Source: Candidatus Roizmanbacteria bacterium (GTDB taxonomy: Bacteria > Patescibacteriota > Microgenomatia > UBA1406 > GWC2-37-13). Taken from it: a stretch of DNA of 58,471 nucleotides. Below are positions 47,296 to 55,584 of the stretch, piece after piece. The DNA lies in NCBI GenBank assembly GCA_016214055.1, contig JACRPE010000017.1:1-58471 (forward strand), given 5' to 3'. The notes beneath the pieces are model-generated. The model searched no databases. It was not told the origin of the DNA and saw only the letters and a list, made by a program, of their open reading frames with translations. Made by a program: the position numbers and the translations under genes. The first letter of the stretch is position 1. The number at the start of each line of letters is the position of its first letter.

Positions 47296-48519
47296 ATGGA
47301 TATACTTGAATTATTTATCGAAAGTTTAGGAACACTCACCTTGAATAAAACCCGTACGGGTTTGGCTATATTGGGTATCGTCATCGGTATAGGGAGTGTC
47401 ATCGCCTTAGTTTCGCTCGGTCAGGCAACACAACAATCGGTACAGTCGCGTATTGAATCTCTTGGCTCCAACCTTTTAACTATCCAACCCGGCTCGACTA
47501 ACCAAGGAGGAGTCAGGGGTGCACAGGGAGGGCGGACCACGTTAACTTTGGACGATGCAAAAGCAATTGAAACTTCAACACTGATTACCACCATCGGTAA
47601 AGTTTCACCCGAATTTTCCCGACGCACTCAAATTACCACGGGAGGAAGTAATACCAATACTCAAGTGATAGGATCAACACCTGCTTATGCAGAAGTACAT
47701 AAAGTCACCATTGCCTCAGGAAGTTTTATAACTCAACGGGATGTTGAGGTGATGAGTAAGGTCGCAGTTTTGGGCCCACAAGTAGTTACCGACTTATTTG
47801 GTGAGGGCGCCAATCCCATCGGACAAAGTATCAGGGCTGGAGGTCAAACATTAAAGATTGTTGGCGTCACTCAAGCAAAGGGGGGGTCAGGCTTTCAAAA
47901 TCAGGACGATATGGTATTTGTACCTCTTACTACCGCGCAAAAACAATTGTTTGGAGTGAATTATCTTGGATCAATTGCTCTTGAGGCAAAAAGCGCAGAC
48001 GTCATGGCCGATGCACAGAATGAAGTTGGTTATTTCCTCCTGACAAAACATAAATTAAGCGATCCTACCCAGGCAGATTTTTCGATACTATCACAACAAG
48101 ATATATTAAACACCGTTACCTCAACTACCGGAACTTTTACGTCACTTTTAGCAGGTATTGCGGCAATCTCTTTACTGGTCGGAGGAATAGGGATCATGAA
48201 TATTATGTTGGTTACGGTAACCGAAAGGACACGCGAAATTGGTTTGCGTAAAGCACTCGGGGCCAAGAAAAAAATCATCATCACTCAATTTTTATTGGAA
48301 TCAATCATCCTAACTTTTACGGGAGGAGTGATTGGAATTATTCTTGGGATTATAACGTCATATTTTATCTCCAATCTCACCAGCTCACCATTTGTTATCT
48401 CACCCGCATCAATTTTACTTGCATTTGTAGTGTCGGCAGGTATTGGAATATTATTTGGATGGTATCCTGCACAAAAGGCGGCAGGGTTGCAGCCAATTGA
48501 AGCATTACGGTATGAATAA
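47296..48519 (+). CDS. MacB-type ABC transporter permease (FtsX family)
   Basis: 407 residues with one N-terminal membrane helix (KTRTGLAILGIVIGIGSVIALVSLG), a large MacB-PCD extracytoplasmic domain (about 45-265), and three C-terminal helices of the FtsX fold, including LLVGGIGIMNIMLVTVTERTREIGLRKALGA, a hallmark sequence. Together with the MacA-like adaptor and ATPase it forms a mechanotransmission-type exporter. Gly/Ser/Thr-rich loop near residue 75. Confidence 0.93.
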   Translation: MDILELFIESLGTLTLNKTRTGLAILGIVIGIGSVIALVSLGQATQQSVQSRIESLGSNLLTIQPGSTNQGGVRGAQGGRTTLTLDDAKAIETSTLITTIGKVSPEFSRRTQITTGGSNTNTQVIGSTPAYAEVHKVTIASGSFITQRDVEVMSKVAVLGPQVVTDLFGEGANPIGQSIRAGGQTLKIVGVTQAKGGSGFQNQDDMVFVPLTTAQKQLFGVNYLGSIALEAKSADVMADAQNEVGYFLLTKHKLSDPTQADFSILSQQDILNTVTSTTGTFTSLLAGIAAISLLVGGIGIMNIMLVTVTERTREIGLRKALGAKKKIIITQFLLESIILTFTGGVIGIILGIITSYFISNLTSSPFVISPASILLAFVVSAGIGILFGWYPAQKAAGLQPIEALRYE

Positions 48520-48538
48520 ATTATAAATTTTTTTTATT

Positions 48539-48940
48539 ATGAAAAATAAAAACATATTTCTCGTTCTGGGGTTAATAATTTTAGTAGGAGCAGGCGCATT
48601 TTATGGAGGGATGAGATATCAAGAAAGCCAACCTGCCACATTTTCACGACAAGGGGGGGCCGGGGGAGTAGGGTCACGGCAAGGTCAAGGGGGCCGCACG
48701 GGATTCCGTCCGGTGAATGGAGAAATTATTTCGACTGATGAAAAAACAATAACGGTAAAACTCCAGGACGGGAGCAGTAAAATAGTTTTGCTTTCGGATA
48801 AAACCACGATAAATAAAGCAGAGGTGGCCGCAAAAACAGATTTGAAATCAGGGGTAAAAGTAGCGGTATTTGGAGCAACCAACAGTGACGGGAGTGTAAC
48901 CGCTCAAAATATTCAACTTAACCCGCTGATGAGAAGATAA
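48539..48940 (+). CDS. Anchored DUF5666-like protein ending the export operon
   Basis: 133 residues: a signal anchor (about 5-25), a Gly/Arg/Gln-rich linker, and one DUF5666-like beta domain (GFRPVNGEIISTDEKTITVKLQDGSSKIVLLSDKTTI ... NSDGSVTAQNIQL). It follows the permease by 19 bases and shares this Gly-rich linker style with the MacA-like protein, so it is probably part of the export system, perhaps as an outer partner. The end overlaps the helicase gene by 23 bases, convergent. Confidence 0.68.
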   Translation: MKNKNIFLVLGLIILVGAGAFYGGMRYQESQPATFSRQGGAGGVGSRQGQGGRTGFRPVNGEIISTDEKTITVKLQDGSSKIVLLSDKTTINKAEVAAKTDLKSGVKVAVFGATNSDGSVTAQNIQLNPLMRR

Positions 48941-50090
48941 ATAATTCCTCTTCAGCTCGGGTGACGGCGGTGTATAACCATCGTCGCCACTCATCATCAG
49001 TCATCTGTGAGAACCTCTCCTCAAAGAGGATGACCCGTTTTGCTTGACTGCCTTGAGCTTTATGGACCGTGAGGGCGTATCCGAAATCAAAGAGGTCTCC
49101 CTTCATAATTTCCGACCGTTTATCAGTAAAGTTCAAAGAGGTGTCGCTGTTAAATTGTTTGACCGAAATAAGGCCTTTGAAGTTATTTGTTTCCTCATCC
49201 ATTTTAATCTCTGCCCGATACCAATCAACACCCGCATTTTCGATAGTTACTATGGTTCCCAACATGCCATTGAAGATATGATCTTTATGATTATTCCGAA
49301 GACAGATGACACGGTCTCCGCTTTGAGGAGAAGGGGACTCAAATCCTAGAGCTCCTCTGATAAATGAATTTAGTTTTCTACGTGTTTTATTATATCCACA
49401 GAGGACAAGCGTATCGTAATCATAACTGCTTAAAAGTTCGCTGACCGTCTCCTGCGCGTCAGTGCTGTTGAGTATAACTTTTTTTATACTATCTCCGTAT
49501 ATTCCCGCCGGAATATTTCCATTTTCCCTTGCGAGTAGAGATATTTTAATGATGGGGTTGTGTTTTGCTTGTCGGTGTATCTCTTCCAATTTGAGATGAG
49601 GCTTCTGCATGAGGTTGAAGTTTCCTTTTATGGGGGGAAGTTGTCCGTGATCTCCCACCACGATGATGGGAATTTTATAAGCCATTAAATGTTGCCAGAT
49701 AAGCCCATCGACCATGGAAGCCTCGTCGATGATGATAAGGTCCCGGTCAATCTTATCTTTTGTTTTCCACCCGATAATCTGTTCTTTTTCATCGACGATG
49801 GGCGAGTATATGAGAGAGTGAATGGTTCCGACGGTGTCCTGCGACATGACAGTATCCGTCTCTTTCAGTTTATTGCGTAACACGCGAGAAGCCTTTCCGG
49901 TGTAACTCGCAAAGCCAACTTTCAATTTCTTGTCCAGCTTGTCGAGTCTTTTCCGTAGATGCGCAATAAAAGTAGTTTTTCCCGTGCCCGCATATCCTCC
50001 AAGAGTGATATAAGGCATAGCTTCTTTATCTTTCCGGTACCATTCCAATACATCACCGAAAGCTTTTTTCTGATCACGGGAAAGGGTCAT
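48918..50090 (-). CDS. RecD2/Pif1-like superfamily 1 DNA helicase
   Basis: 390 residues. Walker A is LGGYAGTGKTTF (about 30-41), Walker B LIIIDEASMVDG, then VVGDHGQLPPI (motif III), and near the C-terminus ALTVHKAQGSQAKRVIL (motif V) and YTAVTRAEEELFIFS (motif VI), all of the RecD/Dda/Pif1 branch. No N-terminal nuclease is attached. It is a stand-alone 5'-3' helicase candidate for repair or recombination. Its ATG overlaps the stop of a tiny basic protein gene (50087-50218). Confidence 0.88.
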   Translation of the reverse strand: MTLSRDQKKAFGDVLEWYRKDKEAMPYITLGGYAGTGKTTFIAHLRKRLDKLDKKLKVGFASYTGKASRVLRNKLKETDTVMSQDTVGTIHSLIYSPIVDEKEQIIGWKTKDKIDRDLIIIDEASMVDGLIWQHLMAYKIPIIVVGDHGQLPPIKGNFNLMQKPHLKLEEIHRQAKHNPIIKISLLARENGNIPAGIYGDSIKKVILNSTDAQETVSELLSSYDYDTLVLCGYNKTRRKLNSFIRGALGFESPSPQSGDRVICLRNNHKDHIFNGMLGTIVTIENAGVDWYRAEIKMDEETNNFKGLISVKQFNSDTSLNFTDKRSEIMKGDLFDFGYALTVHKAQGSQAKRVILFEERFSQMTDDEWRRWLYTAVTRAEEELFIFSSAG

Positions 50091-50218
50091 CTTTTAGCTT
50101 TTCTTTTTGTGGTTTTCTTTTTTACGACTCTTTTTTTTGAAGAGACTTTTTTCTTTGCGACTCTTTTCACAGTTTTTTTAACGACTTTCCTTTTAGCAAC
50201 CTTTTTTTTCTTTGCCAT
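50087..50218 (-). CDS. Very small lysine-rich basic protein (43 residues)
   Basis: A 43-codon frame starting at 50218, beginning MAKKKKKVAKRK-like with KKTVKRVAKK repeats and ending KRKAKR. Nearly all residues are Lys, Arg, Val, Ala, Thr or Ser, like the C-terminal tails of histone H1 and HctB-like DNA-binding proteins. Its stop codon overlaps the helicase start codon (ATGA), which argues for a translated gene. A DNA- or RNA-binding role is inferred from composition only. Confidence 0.6.
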   Translation of the reverse strand: MAKKKKVAKRKVVKKTVKRVAKKKVSSKKRVVKKKTTKRKAKR

Positions 50219-50291
50219 ATATAAAAAATAAATGAATAATACTTAACATTAACAGTAAAAAAATACTATGTCAATGACAATTAAAATATAT

Positions 50292-51278
50292 TTACAAAAA
50301 ATCTAAAGAATAATCCACCCAATTTTTCTCAGCCGCTCTTTTGAGCCATATTTTTGCAATTTTATTTTTCAAATCAATAATCATTTTGGCAATTGTGCGT
50401 TCATTCATAATACTTGCATGAGGACCTTTGGAAATATCACTGTTCACTTTCATTATTTCTTCCATCGACATTTTATTTTTCACCAAACTCTTTGCTTTTT
50501 CATATCTTTGAAAAGTATGAGTTAAATTTTCGGTCTCCTCAAATGTCTTTAACCTTTTTGAGAGGTAATGGTTGGTATGGATAAAAGGAAGTGGGGGTTT
50601 TAAAAGTATTTGCTGAGAAGCGGTACACTCTAAATCCCAGATATTTTCTCTATTTACTACAACATGATTATAACCATTTGCTCTTGGAATTAATACTAAT
50701 TTTTCGAAGTCTTTTTCAATATCTTTTGTCTCTGAAAGCCAGCGAGCTATGATGTTGCGAGGTACGCCTATTTGATTGCCAGTATGGTCCAGAGTATTAA
50801 TGGCTTGCACATAACCATGTGAGTTGACGCTGATTGAAACACCGCCTAGTGTATTGAAATAGTACAACTCAAGGATGGTGGTGTCTTTAATCGTTTTTTT
50901 TAATACACAGATATCATTTTCTGAATCTTTTTCCCAATCTTCGTTATGAGAAATTGTTTTACCGTTATTTGTCACAAATGTGGTGCATTTTTCAGGATTA
51001 TCTTGAGACATACCTACATCAGTCATAAGAGTCCAGAGATCTTCAAACAAAATGTGTGATGCAATCGCATATCCATTTATTTCCTCAATGTATTGGGGGA
51101 AATATTTTTTGGTTACGTCGAAATATTTTTTTGCATTTTCTGTTTTTGCTTTCCAATTTACACTCTTTTTTCTTTTTTCAATTGTATTTCGAGTGATGGT
51201 CCCGAATATTTCTCCCGTCTTTAGTCCAAGCTCATAATTATCCCGAGCATTTATTTCATAATAATTTTTATGTTTCAT
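50292..51278 (-). CDS. C45/AAT-type Ntn-hydrolase
   Basis: 328 residues resembling the acyl-CoA:6-aminopenicillanate acyltransferase and related C45 amidases. These are made as precursors and cleave themselves before a Cys nucleophile: here EKCTTFVTNNG with C98, followed by the characteristic HNEDWE (111-116). Later elements (SVNSHGYVQAINTLDHTG, VPRNIIARW, IHTNHYLS) fit the family. Members act on amide bonds of small molecules or peptides. It is six bases downstream of the glycosyltransferase gene, so both are probably one operon. Substrate unknown. Confidence 0.78.
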   Translation of the reverse strand: MKHKNYYEINARDNYELGLKTGEIFGTITRNTIEKRKKSVNWKAKTENAKKYFDVTKKYFPQYIEEINGYAIASHILFEDLWTLMTDVGMSQDNPEKCTTFVTNNGKTISHNEDWEKDSENDICVLKKTIKDTTILELYYFNTLGGVSISVNSHGYVQAINTLDHTGNQIGVPRNIIARWLSETKDIEKDFEKLVLIPRANGYNHVVVNRENIWDLECTASQQILLKPPLPFIHTNHYLSKRLKTFEETENLTHTFQRYEKAKSLVKNKMSMEEIMKVNSDISKGPHASIMNERTIAKMIIDLKNKIAKIWLKRAAEKNWVDYSLDFL

Positions 51279-51284
51279 GTTTTA

Positions 51285-52469
51285 TTACCTTAAATAAGCG
51301 TATATATTCTCAACTGCTTTATTTTCACCACCTGCTTGGATGAGGGCTTTGCTAATTTTCTCCGCATTGAATTTATATGATGGGTTCTTCATTATTTTTT
51401 CAACATATTTCAAATATTCTTGAATATCATCACTTGTTTTTGGATAGCAAATACCTGCTCCCAATTCTTCGACACGATCAGCATTAATTCTCTGTTCTTG
51501 AATGTGAGGAATCAAAAGCATGGGTACTCCGAAATAAAGGCTTTCATTTACACTATTCATACCCCCGTGGCTGATAAAAAGAGACGCTTTTTTTAATAAT
51601 TCCAACTGAGGAAGATATTTATCGACATAGACATTATCTGGAATTTTTCCTAAATCATTCCGATCAATATATTTCCCTATAGAAATGAATGCCTGATAGG
51701 GAGTATTTTTGAACATTTGTGTAAGACTCTTATACAGCGCAAGGTTGTCGTTGTATACAGTACCGAGCGCAACATAAATGATGGGTTTCTTTGTATTTAA
51801 TAGATGGGAGGGTATTGTTTTTTCTTCTCGATTATATATGATGGGGCCAACAAATTTATAGCTAGAATCAAATGATTTTCTATTTGGTTGAAAATAATCC
51901 GACGTAAACACAATATTTAGTTTTTCTTTGTTGCCAAACATATCGGTAAAAAATGGAGGAGGATAATCGATATCTTGATACAATTTTCTATGTTGATTGA
52001 AAATATCAATCGTTTTTGAAAAATGTTTAAGTTGGTATATATAATCTGGCAATAGGAATTTAGTATAAGACAGGATTATGTCGGTATTTATCGCCATACT
52101 GGGAACAAAAGCGACGGTGGGAATATGGGTGATTATCCCTGCAAGCTTTCCCCAGATACTTAGTGAATCATGTATCAGGCAATCGGGCCGCTCATCACGA
52201 ATAAGTTCAACAAGAGGCTGAGTTAATTGTTTTGCTGCAATTAAGCTTTGTTCTGCAATATTTGTGGCATTATGAAGAATGCGAAAGTCAATCATTTTAA
52301 AGTTTGTTGTTGAAGTGCGAAAGCGAGCCCCAACTTTTTCTATTTGTTTCTTAAATATAGCAAGGTTATGTATGACAACCTCATGACCATCCTCAACTAA
52401 TTTTTTAGCAACGCCCAACATAGGGTTTAAGTGTCCATATGCCGGCATGGTTTGAAAAATAAACTTCAT
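51285..52469 (-). CDS. MGT-type family 1 glycosyltransferase
   Basis: 394 residues with the GT-B fold of macrolide/UDP-glucuronosyl-type transferases: N-terminal FQTMPAYGHLNPMLGVAKKLVEDGHEV and the C-terminal donor-binding LFISHGGMNSVNESLYFGVPMLLIPHIQEQ (about 298-328). Such enzymes transfer sugar from nucleotide donors to lipids or small molecules. The Ntn-hydrolase gene follows within six bases, which might indicate a joint role in modifying a small metabolite, but the acceptor is unknown. Confidence 0.85.
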   Translation of the reverse strand: MKFIFQTMPAYGHLNPMLGVAKKLVEDGHEVVIHNLAIFKKQIEKVGARFRTSTTNFKMIDFRILHNATNIAEQSLIAAKQLTQPLVELIRDERPDCLIHDSLSIWGKLAGIITHIPTVAFVPSMAINTDIILSYTKFLLPDYIYQLKHFSKTIDIFNQHRKLYQDIDYPPPFFTDMFGNKEKLNIVFTSDYFQPNRKSFDSSYKFVGPIIYNREEKTIPSHLLNTKKPIIYVALGTVYNDNLALYKSLTQMFKNTPYQAFISIGKYIDRNDLGKIPDNVYVDKYLPQLELLKKASLFISHGGMNSVNESLYFGVPMLLIPHIQEQRINADRVEELGAGICYPKTSDDIQEYLKYVEKIMKNPSYKFNAEKISKALIQAGGENKAVENIYAYLR

Positions 52470-52497
52470 TTCTTTATATTGAAAATTATAGGAACAG

Positions 52498-52503
52498 TAT
52501 AAT
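52498..52503 (+). promoter_or_regulatory. -10 box of the ferric-reductase-like gene
   Basis: TATAAT ends eight bases before the ATG at 52512. Confidence 0.45.
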
Positions 52504-52511
52504 ATAACTAT

Positions 52512-53108
52512 ATGACTTTTTTGTTACGGCATATCAGAACAATCGTCCTGTTGATTAGTGGAATAGTTGCAACCATTGCATCAAATATTCAACCGGTTCA
52601 TCAGACATATTCATTCCTTGCATTGATTTATTTGTATATATCATTACTTTCAAGCCCCTTGTATAGTGTATTTCCTACCCTTCCTTTTCGGGGGTTATAT
52701 ATAAAAGCCCGACGGTCGATTGGTCAATCTGCTTTTGTATTTGCCGGACTCCACGGATATTTTTCCTTCATAAATGTGGTTGGGGGATTGCATGGGCTGA
52801 AATTACTTGACCGATCTTATGCATTAAAAATGAGCTTAGGAACGTTGGCATTTATCATTCTTTCACTCATGGCATCAACGTCTTTTGACAAAGCAGTTGC
52901 TTTTTTGGGCCCAACCCACTGGAAAAACCTTCACCGTCTCGTTTATCTTGCAGGTGTTCTCATCATTTTTCACGTATATTTGATTGGGCCCCATTTTGCA
53001 AACCGTTTTTCTCCCCAATCAATTATTTTTTTTATAGCACTGGTGATTTTATTTTCACTTGAGGCAATTCGTTTTAAGAAGTATCTATCAAGTAAACTGC
53101 CACATTGA
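52512..53108 (+). CDS. Ferric-reductase-like transmembrane haem protein
   Basis: 198 residues with six membrane helices like the ferric reductase/MsrQ/NOX cytochrome b domain. Likely haem-ligand histidines lie in VFAGLHGYFSFINVV and in HWKNLHRLVYLAGVLIIFHVYLI. No flavin or NAD domain is attached. It would pass electrons across the membrane to an acceptor. An interest in iron also fits the FTR1-type permease elsewhere in the window, but they are not linked. Convergent with the next gene. Confidence 0.75.
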   Translation: MTFLLRHIRTIVLLISGIVATIASNIQPVHQTYSFLALIYLYISLLSSPLYSVFPTLPFRGLYIKARRSIGQSAFVFAGLHGYFSFINVVGGLHGLKLLDRSYALKMSLGTLAFIILSLMASTSFDKAVAFLGPTHWKNLHRLVYLAGVLIIFHVYLIGPHFANRFSPQSIIFFIALVILFSLEAIRFKKYLSSKLPH

Positions 53109-53110
53109 CC

Positions 53111-53698
53111 TTAAGCTCTTCTTGTCAGTTTCCCCAATTTGAATTTAACCAAAAGAAAAAGAATGAAGTCAACAAGGAGTAGGTATATTTGAAAACCGTA
53201 ACTTTGGAAATTCCACTCTTTAATAGTCAATAAGGCGATAATCGCACTAACCGTAACGAGTAAATAAAGGAGACTACTTTCTGATTCGGGGTCACGATAA
53301 GATTTTAGCAACGTTGGAATTGCCGCAAGAGCATCCGCAATAATGCTAAATAAAATAGCGATATTCCCCACTTTTGTTATATACCATAGAATTAACCCGA
53401 TCAAAGAGAGAAGCCCACAGACTGCATCGATTAAGGTAAGTTTCCAAACAGATTTTTTATTGATGAAGGAGCCCAGGAGAACAAGGAGAGGAACGAATCC
53501 CGCGATAAAGGTTGCCAGCGATAAAATACCCACTCCCTGCTTGATTTCTGCGGTAAAAGCAATGAGTGGAGCAAGAGCCCATAGAAACCAGGTGACTCTA
53601 TTTGGCTTTGTATTTCCCCTGACAGTATCGACAAAATAATCCCACCCACCGACGAGTACCAGTATTGCCCCAAGGATTACAAAGTTTTCATTTATCAC
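53111..53698 (-). CDS. Polytopic membrane protein of unknown function
   Basis: 195 residues with about six membrane helices. Short motifs such as GWDYFVDTVRGNTKPNRVTWFLWALAP and the repeat-like NIAILFSIIADALAAIPTLLKSYRDPESES suggest an internal duplication related to small-solute carriers of the PQ-loop kind, but no named family is certain. It starts at a GTG (53698) with TATACT seven bases upstream. Confidence 0.65.
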   Translation of the reverse strand: MINENFVILGAILVLVGGWDYFVDTVRGNTKPNRVTWFLWALAPLIAFTAEIKQGVGILSLATFIAGFVPLLVLLGSFINKKSVWKLTLIDAVCGLLSLIGLILWYITKVGNIAILFSIIADALAAIPTLLKSYRDPESESSLLYLLVTVSAIIALLTIKEWNFQSYGFQIYLLLVDFILFLLVKFKLGKLTRRA

Positions 53699-53705
53699 AC
53701 CAATA

Positions 53706-53711
53706 AGTATA
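53706..53711 (-). promoter_or_regulatory. -10 box of the gene at 53111-53698
   Basis: TATACT on the minus strand ends seven bases before the GTG start at 53698. Confidence 0.4.
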
Positions 53712-53735
53712 TCATGAAGGCCCGCCCACCATTTT

Positions 53736-54704
53736 TTAGTTCAAATATCTCTTAATGTTTTCAACGTGCCCTTCGTAAGTCTTCGCGCAATGAATTGTTT
53801 TATTGCCATCATGGAGGTAAAAGATGCAGGGGGTTTCATCAGGATTGAGAACTGCCCTCATATAATCAATGTTTGGACTGCAAATCGGTGTTGGGGGTAA
53901 ACCTTTATGTAAATACGAGTTATAGGGGGAATCATTTTGCTTTTCTTTGATATCAATCGATCCCCACCACCGACCTGATTTATCTTTGCCCCGGGTATAC
54001 TGCATGGTTGCATCAATCTGAAGCGGCATGCCAATGTCCAACCTGTTCCAGATAATTCCTGAGATAAGCCTCATATCTTCCTGGCCCGCGGCTTCCCGCG
54101 CGATGAGGGAGGCTATTTTTAAACCGGTGGTCCACTTAATATTTCCGTCAATATATTTTTGCGAAAGTGGAGCAAACTTTTCATTAAAACGGGCGATGAG
54201 GCGACCGGCTATTTGCTCTCCCGATTCATCGATAGGAAGAAGGTACGTGTCGGGATAATAAACCCCTTCTTTGTATTCGGGTTTTGAATTGGTATAAATG
54301 GTGTTCCATTTATTCAAATCATCATCGCTCCATTTAAGTGCCTCAGCAAGTATCTCGCCAATCTGTTCTTTCCGGAGACATCCACCAAAAGTAACCCACA
54401 CTAGGTCAGGGCGGTTGGTGATTTTATGTAACACATCTTGTGCTGACATATTTCCGCTTAACCTGAATCCTCCCGACTCAATCTTTTTTCCCGGAGCAAT
54501 CACATTCATTAAAAATTCAAACGCGTTGGTATTTTTTATAAATCCTCTATCCTTCAATTCTTTTATCACGTCAAACCCTGCCTGATATTGAGGGACGGTA
54601 AATATTTTTATTTCACTTGAATTGTTAACAGGACCCAATAAATACCAATAAAACGAAAACAATACTACCCCAAAAAAAAGAATAAAGAAAAGGATTTTTT
54701 TCAT
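53736..54704 (-). CDS. mltG: Endolytic murein transglycosylase MltG
   Basis: About 322 residues: an N-terminal membrane anchor (about 1-22) and the YceG/MltG domain, which cleaves nascent glycan strands to set their length. Typical segments are GVYYPDTYLLP, LKIASLIAREAAGQEDMRLISGIIWNRL (with the catalytic Glu in REAAG), GMPLQIDATMQY, SPYNSYLHKGLPPTPICSP and a final KTYEGHVENIKRYL. The ATG at 54704 gives a proper anchor; the longer frame to 54791 lies inside the DUF167 gene. The upstream DUF167 gene ends 23 bases earlier. Confidence 0.92.
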   Translation of the reverse strand: MKKILFFILFFGVVLFSFYWYLLGPVNNSSEIKIFTVPQYQAGFDVIKELKDRGFIKNTNAFEFLMNVIAPGKKIESGGFRLSGNMSAQDVLHKITNRPDLVWVTFGGCLRKEQIGEILAEALKWSDDDLNKWNTIYTNSKPEYKEGVYYPDTYLLPIDESGEQIAGRLIARFNEKFAPLSQKYIDGNIKWTTGLKIASLIAREAAGQEDMRLISGIIWNRLDIGMPLQIDATMQYTRGKDKSGRWWGSIDIKEKQNDSPYNSYLHKGLPPTPICSPNIDYMRAVLNPDETPCIFYLHDGNKTIHCAKTYEGHVENIKRYLN

Positions 54705-54727
54705 GATCGTAGTGTAATTATAGCTTG

Positions 54728-54949
54728 TTATTTCCCAACCTCTATTATCTTTTTTCGTGAAGTTTGGCCGGAGACGATTTGAATTTTCCATTTCGGAAGA
54801 TCAAAATGGACGCTGAGGATCTTGATTACCGCCTCATTTGCTTTATTATCCACGGGAGGCGCCTTTGTGTAAACCAGATAATGAGTCACATCTACCCTCT
54901 CAACTTTTTCCTCCATTTTTCGAGGTTTTACGGTAACAAATATGCGCAT
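54728..54949 (-). CDS. DUF167/YggU family protein
   Basis: 73 residues, a small alpha/beta protein: MRIFVTVKPRKMEEKVERVD, then the conserved YTKAPPVDNKANEAVIKILS and VSGQTSRKKIIEV. This matches DUF167 (YggU) in full length. The family is widespread and of uncertain function. It lies between a 41-codon gene (TGATG overlap) and mltG in one direction. Confidence 0.88.
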   Translation of the reverse strand: MRIFVTVKPRKMEEKVERVDVTHYLVYTKAPPVDNKANEAVIKILSVHFDLPKWKIQIVSGQTSRKKIIEVGK

Positions 54950-55074
54950 CAGTCAAGAGGATCGGGGGGGTGGTATCCTGCGTCTTTTGAGCTTTTATAA
55001 GTTGAGGAACTTACCCCCACTTGTAATAATCCGATTTTCTTCAGGAATGCAATAATTTTTTTAATAAAGTTCAT
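54949..55074 (-). CDS. 41-residue hypothetical protein coupled to DUF167 gene
   Basis: A 41-codon frame beginning MNFIKKIIAFLKKIGLLQVG and ending YHPPDPLD. The N-terminal half is an amphipathic Lys/Ile/Leu helix, the C-terminal half polar and Pro-rich. Its TGA overlaps the DUF167 start codon (TGATG), which is good evidence for translation. No family recognised. Confidence 0.5.
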   Translation of the reverse strand: MNFIKKIIAFLKKIGLLQVGVSSSTYKSSKDAGYHPPDPLD

Positions 55075-55122
55075 AAGGGTTTATTAACTTAGAATAACTG
55101 GTATCAGATTAACATATTTTAT

Positions 55123-55584
55123 TCAGTGTTGCCAGACGGCAAAACCCTGAAACCTTAACATATTCGCAAGTTTTGCCTCCATCATCATGGTATTTTTTTG
55201 ATCAATGAGGGGATTGTATTTAACAAATAAATCAGGCCGGAGACGCAAACCATACACTCCCGGATAATAGCTTCCCCGCGTATGTCCACCACCCCGTACA
55301 AATTCGTGAAATTTTTCTTTTCCATCGCATACGCAGTCATAGCCCAGCTTTTCTTTTTTTGCGTGTTCCCGGTGTTGTTTAAAACGGCATTCACAAGTAT
55401 GTGAAGTTGATCCTACATAGAGACAATCCATTCCTTTGCGGTAATGAGGATTTGCAATCATGAACGTCCGATTTTTTGTCAGCTCAAAATCAAGCTCGAT
55501 TACGTAGAGGTGGTAATGGCCGCATCTCCGGGATGCAAAACATTTATGACAGGTGGGAGAGTTGGTCATGGCTTTATTCTGCAT
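55123..55584 (-). CDS. GIY-YIG-like nuclease domain protein
   Basis: 153 residues. After a Cys-rich start (CHKCFASRRCGHYH) the fold is GIY-YIG-like: HLYVIEL equals the GIY strand, DCLYVGSTSHTCECRFKQHRE the YIG strand with Arg and His, and the Glu of MEAKLANMLRFQGFAVW is the likely metal ligand. An insertion of about 20 residues separates the first two elements. Possible nuclease in repair or mobile-element biology; not a full homing endonuclease. The start may be at 55584 (overlapping the exporter's end) or at 55569. Confidence 0.65.
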   Translation of the reverse strand: MQNKAMTNSPTCHKCFASRRCGHYHLYVIELDFELTKNRTFMIANPHYRKGMDCLYVGSTSHTCECRFKQHREHAKKEKLGYDCVCDGKEKFHEFVRGGGHTRGSYYPGVYGLRLRPDLFVKYNPLIDQKNTMMMEAKLANMLRFQGFAVWQH

